Source: Promethearchaeota archaeon
GTDB lineage: Archaea; Asgardarchaeota; Lokiarchaeia; Sigynarchaeales; SOKP01
DNA length: 8,551 bases
Assembly (NCBI GenBank): GCA_019057735.1
Contig: JAHLWV010000091.1
Coordinates: 1 to 8,551 of the forward strand
Direction of reading: 5' to 3'
Below are positions 5,711-8,551 of the stretch, in pieces. The first letter of the stretch is position 1. Each line of letters begins with the position of its first letter. A model generated the notes under the pieces. The model searched no databases and was not told where the DNA came from. It was given only the letters and a program-made list of their open reading frames with translations. The position numbers and the translations under genes are program-made.

Positions 5711-7543
5711 ATTTTAGGAGGTTTTAGAGGTCAATTATTAAACATAAATTTAACAACCAAACACATTTCGATTGATCCAATTGTAGAAGACATCGCAAAA
5801 GATTTTTTAGGTGGGTCCGGTTATGCGTGTCGTTATTTATACGATAAATTAAGTGTAGATACAATTCCACTGTCCCCAGAAAATATTGTTATGATAATGA
5901 CTGGTCCTTTAAATGGTACGTTTGCACCAAATACAGGAAGATGGGTCGTCTGTTCAAAATCACCCTACACCGGTATTTGGGGGGAATCGAATTGCGGGAG
6001 TTGGTTTGGTGCTGAAGTAAAAAAAGCGGGTTACGACGGTATTATAATATCTGGAGCATCAAATGAACCCGTTTATCTAGAAATTAAAGATGACAAGGTT
6101 CTACTAAAGGAAGCTAATTTTTTATGGGGAAAAGGGACATTTTATACTACTGAAAAATTAAAAGAACTTTTTGGAGACGAAAAAGCTAAAGTTGCTTGTA
6201 TCGGTCAAGCGGGCGAAAATCTCGTGAAATATGCTAATATTGTTTCCGAAGAAAGGGCTGCGGGAAGAACTGGAATGGGCGCTATTTTTGGTTCAAAAAA
6301 ATTAAAGGCAATTATTGTTAAAGGAACTAAAGTTAATTTAGATGTATCAAATCAAAATGAATTACGAAAGACAATAATCAAAGCAAGAAACCACGTAAAA
6401 TCGTCCTTTGCCTCACAGATATTAACTGAATTAGGAACTTCTGGTGCGATGGACATGTATAATATGACTGGGGAATTACCTATTAAATATTTTTCTCAAC
6501 CTGAATGGGAAGGTGCTGCCAAAATATCTGGAGCAACGATGACAGAAACAATACTAGTTAATAATAGATTTTGCCACTCTTGTGTTATTGGCTGTGGTAG
6601 AAGAGTTGCTGTTAAAGAAGGTATGTATAAAACTGACGAGATAGAGGGTCCAGAATATGAAACTCTTGTATCTTACGGAGCATTACTTTTAAACGACAAT
6701 CTGGAATGGATTGTTTACATCAATAAAAAGTGTTTTGAATACGGAATTGATACGATAAGTTCTGGAGCTACTATTTCTTGTCTGATACACCATTTCACGC
6801 AAGGGAATATAACAACAGATGAGATTGACGGGTTAAAACTTGAATGGGGAAATATTAAAGTTGTTGAAGAATTATTAGAAAAAATTGTATTCAAGAATGG
6901 AATTGGCAAAGTATTGGCAGAAGGATCTAATGCTTTAGCTAAAAAGTTTAATATTTCGCAAGAAGAGATTGCTACAGTTAATGGTTTAGAAGTTACTTAT
7001 CACGATCCTCGCGCTAATTATGGTATGGCACTAGCATATGGCATTGGATTAAAGGGCCCATCCCATAATTTATTAGATGCCTACTATATATTAAGTGGAG
7101 TTCCATTAGAAGAGATTGGAATCAAAATTATTGACAAGTATCTTGATAACGAAGAAATGGCGGAAGTATGTTCTTTAATTATGGATTATAGAGCGTTATA
7201 TAGTTCAATGATCATGTGTTCTTTCTGTAATCCACTACCATCTCACAATGCCGAGTTAATACAAAACGCCGTAGGAATTAAATTTGGTCTTGAGGAAGTT
7301 AAGTTATACGGAGAAAGAATAGCAACTATAAAACGACTTTTTAATATTAAAATGGGCTTAACTCCTAAAGACGATAGGCTACCTAAAATTTTAACGAGGC
7401 CTTTTAATAGCGGTGGTTCTGCTGGAAAAACTCCCGATTTTGTTAAACTTAAAAAGCTATTTTACAAATTTCGCGATTGGGAATTAAGTACTGGAAAACC
7501 TAGTAAAAATAAGCTTAAACAGCTAGGATTAGATACACTTTAA
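5711..7543 (+). CDS. Tungsten-dependent aldehyde:ferredoxin oxidoreductase
   Basis: This enzyme family oxidises aldehydes to acids, or works in reverse, using a tungsten-bispterin centre and one [4Fe-4S] cluster, with ferredoxin as electron partner. From ATT 5711 the protein is 610 residues, close to the 605 of Pyrococcus AOR. Seen: N-terminal LGGFRGQLLNINLTT, LSPEN and TGPLNGTFAPNTGRW, AGENLVKYANI and AAGRTGMGAIFGSKKLKAI (pterin binding), CHSCVIGC giving Cys288, Cys291 and Cys295, then EGPEYE (312-317), DTISSGA, HDPR, His452, and Cys503 as fourth cluster ligand. The first ATG (5891) would delete 60 conserved residues, and no in-frame ATG, GTG or TTG lies before it. ATT at 5711 behind GAGGTGA is the best start. 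A one-base error after GTG 5701 is the alternative. The substrate subtype (AOR, FOR, GOR or WOR-like) is unresolved. Confidence 0.92.
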   Translation: MLGGFRGQLLNINLTTKHISIDPIVEDIAKDFLGGSGYACRYLYDKLSVDTIPLSPENIVMIMTGPLNGTFAPNTGRWVVCSKSPYTGIWGESNCGSWFGAEVKKAGYDGIIISGASNEPVYLEIKDDKVLLKEANFLWGKGTFYTTEKLKELFGDEKAKVACIGQAGENLVKYANIVSEERAAGRTGMGAIFGSKKLKAIIVKGTKVNLDVSNQNELRKTIIKARNHVKSSFASQILTELGTSGAMDMYNMTGELPIKYFSQPEWEGAAKISGATMTETILVNNRFCHSCVIGCGRRVAVKEGMYKTDEIEGPEYETLVSYGALLLNDNLEWIVYINKKCFEYGIDTISSGATISCLIHHFTQGNITTDEIDGLKLEWGNIKVVEELLEKIVFKNGIGKVLAEGSNALAKKFNISQEEIATVNGLEVTYHDPRANYGMALAYGIGLKGPSHNLLDAYYILSGVPLEEIGIKIIDKYLDNEEMAEVCSLIMDYRALYSSMIMCSFCNPLPSHNAELIQNAVGIKFGLEEVKLYGERIATIKRLFNIKMGLTPKDDRLPKILTRPFNSGGSAGKTPDFVKLKKLFYKFRDWELSTGKPSKNKLKQLGLDTL

Positions 7544-7556
7544 ATGAATGAAATGA

Positions 7557-8551
7557 TTAATTGGTAATATCTTGATTGATATTTAGGAGTTTTTTTAAAA
7601 GAAAAAGGGCGCCCTCCTTATCCAAAGGATCGTTATTATTGCCGCATTTTGGGGACATCACACAAGCTGGGCACCCGTTATCAGTTTTACAGCTACATGA
7701 TTCGATTAATTTCAAAGCTAAATGGAGTAATTCTATCAAATGAAGATATAATTGTTCTGAGATTCCTATACCCCCCCTAAATGCGTCGTAAACATAAATA
7801 AGGGGCTGTTGCTTAACGGGATCGAAATCGATTGAGACACCACCTAAATCCCATCTCGATATTTGAGCTAATGCGGGAGCCATTGCGATCATAGCGTGTT
7901 CAACAGCGTGAATAGTACCCCCTAGATCGAATCCTTCTAGTTCTAGCTCTTTTTGGTATTCAAACGGAATTCCAAACCAAACAGCTTGAGTTTCAAACTC
8001 TATAATAGGAATGTTATCTAATGGGTGACGAGATAAAGTTTCTTGAGAAAATGTATCTATGACTTTATAAGAATAATACTCGTGCTCAACTTTTACTTTT
8101 CCAAAGAATTTCTCAATTAAATTCTTTTGTCCCGTAGTATCTTGTAATTGTATTTCAAGGGGATATATATCCGTATGTTTAAGCGATTGAGTATAAAATT
8201 CAACATCGGATCGTAATAAGTAGACTACTTTTTCATCTATATCTAAATCTTGGACTACATAAGTTTCAGCTTCATAAAGATAAACTGCTCCAGGATGTAA
8301 ATCTCGAAAAACATAGCTTTGATCCTCCACTGTTAGGAGGGTTTCGGTGTTATTTACTCGAAGAATAACTTTATAACTCCTAGAAGAAAGCGCGTTTAAT
8401 CCATACTTCTCGTTTGGAAAAAATGCTCCCTTCCAATAATACTTTTCATTCCTTATCATTAGTAAAGAGTCAGAGATTAATTCTTCGATACATTCATCAA
8501 AGAGCTTTTTTTCTTCTATACCGAACTTTTTGTATTCATTTTTACTTATTG
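7557..8551 (-). CDS. DEAD/DEAH-box helicase, C-terminal part (DUF1998, YprA/MrfA type), 5' truncated
   Basis: The frame stays open from the stop at 7557 to the right window edge, so Met at 8459 is internal and the gene continues outside; 330 residues are visible. They match the region after the helicase core in YprA/MrfA (Hrq1-related) superfamily 2 helicases, which translocate on single-stranded DNA in repair. Numbering from the Met at 8459, seen: SSRSYKVILRV (25-35), HPGAVYLYEAETYVVQDLDIDEK (55-77, family hallmark), and a DUF1998 domain with HAVEHAMIAMAPALAQISRWDLGG (184-207) and YVYDAFRGGIGISEQLY (222-238). A metal-binding cluster has Cys255, Cys257, Cys263, Cys266 and Cys272. In MrfA a four-Cys cluster binds zinc. 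The ATPase motifs would lie upstream and cannot be checked. The gene converges on the oxidoreductase gene with no functional link apparent. Confidence 0.9.
   Translation of the reverse strand, partial: ISKNEYKKFGIEEKKLFDECIEELISDSLLMIRNEKYYWKGAFFPNEKYGLNALSSRSYKVILRVNNTETLLTVEDQSYVFRDLHPGAVYLYEAETYVVQDLDIDEKVVYLLRSDVEFYTQSLKHTDIYPLEIQLQDTTGQKNLIEKFFGKVKVEHEYYSYKVIDTFSQETLSRHPLDNIPIIEFETQAVWFGIPFEYQKELELEGFDLGGTIHAVEHAMIAMAPALAQISRWDLGGVSIDFDPVKQQPLIYVYDAFRGGIGISEQLYLHLIELLHLALKLIESCSCKTDNGCPACVMSPKCGNNNDPLDKEGALFLLKKLLNINQDITN
7566..7596 (+). terminator. Hairpin and T7 tract after the aldehyde oxidoreductase gene
   Basis: AATATC (7566-7571) and GATATT (7578-7583) form a 6-bp stem with a 6-base loop, followed six bases later by seven T (7590-7596). 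It would end plus-strand transcription, but lies inside the last codons of the convergent helicase gene. The stops are only 13 bases apart (7544-7556), leaving no free space for a separate terminator. Confidence 0.4.

Noticed and set aside
5701..5727. GTG at 5701 as the normal start of the oxidoreductase
   Set aside because: It is in another frame and meets TAG at 5725 after eight codons, and it is part of the GAGGTGA ribosome site. Kept only as the frameshift alternative.
6715..6909. Minus-strand open frame inside the aldehyde oxidoreductase gene
   Set aside because: It is antisense to a conserved enzyme and has no support of its own.

Overview
The window is AT-rich DNA carrying seven protein-coding genes and no RNA genes. 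It probably comes from an archaeon, and the gene mix fits an Asgard (Lokiarchaeia-like) lineage. The evidence is a tungsten-type aldehyde:ferredoxin oxidoreductase, an acyl-CoA dehydrogenase, TATA-like boxes centred 27 bases before two start codons that lack a Shine-Dalgarno site, and U-tract terminators. The lineage is inferred from gene content and style; no marker gene proves it.

Left part (1-2448, plus strand): an acyl-CoA dehydrogenase gene sits inside a 33-bp inverted repeat. One arm is at the window's left edge and the other overlaps the gene's stop codon. It is followed by an extended short-chain dehydrogenase/reductase of the sugar-nucleotide epimerase type.

Middle part (2519-5506, minus strand): three genes read leftward. 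They are a 74-residue cysteine-bearing coiled-coil protein with an all-aspartate tail, a large DUF4139-family protein of unknown function, and a thioredoxin-fold protein with a WCPDC active site. Gaps of about 90-125 bases with candidate terminators suggest separate transcripts rather than one operon.

Right part (5507-8551): a 204-bp divergent intergenic region leads into the aldehyde:ferredoxin oxidoreductase gene (plus strand). Its frame is open and recognisably homologous 60 codons before the first ATG, so it seems to start at a non-canonical ATT codon behind a strong Shine-Dalgarno site. A 7+7-bp dyad lies where its transcription should begin. The gene converges, with only 13 bases between stops, on the C-terminal part of a DEAD/DEAH helicase of the DUF1998 (YprA/MrfA) type, whose 5' part lies beyond the window.

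Functionally, the acyl-CoA dehydrogenase and the aldehyde oxidoreductase fit an anaerobic, ferredoxin/flavin-based metabolism of acids and aldehydes. The other genes look like unrelated neighbours. I see no defence system, CRISPR array, transposase or clearly new multi-gene system. The best leads are the inverted repeat around the dehydrogenase gene, the non-ATG start, and the operator-like dyad upstream of the oxidoreductase.
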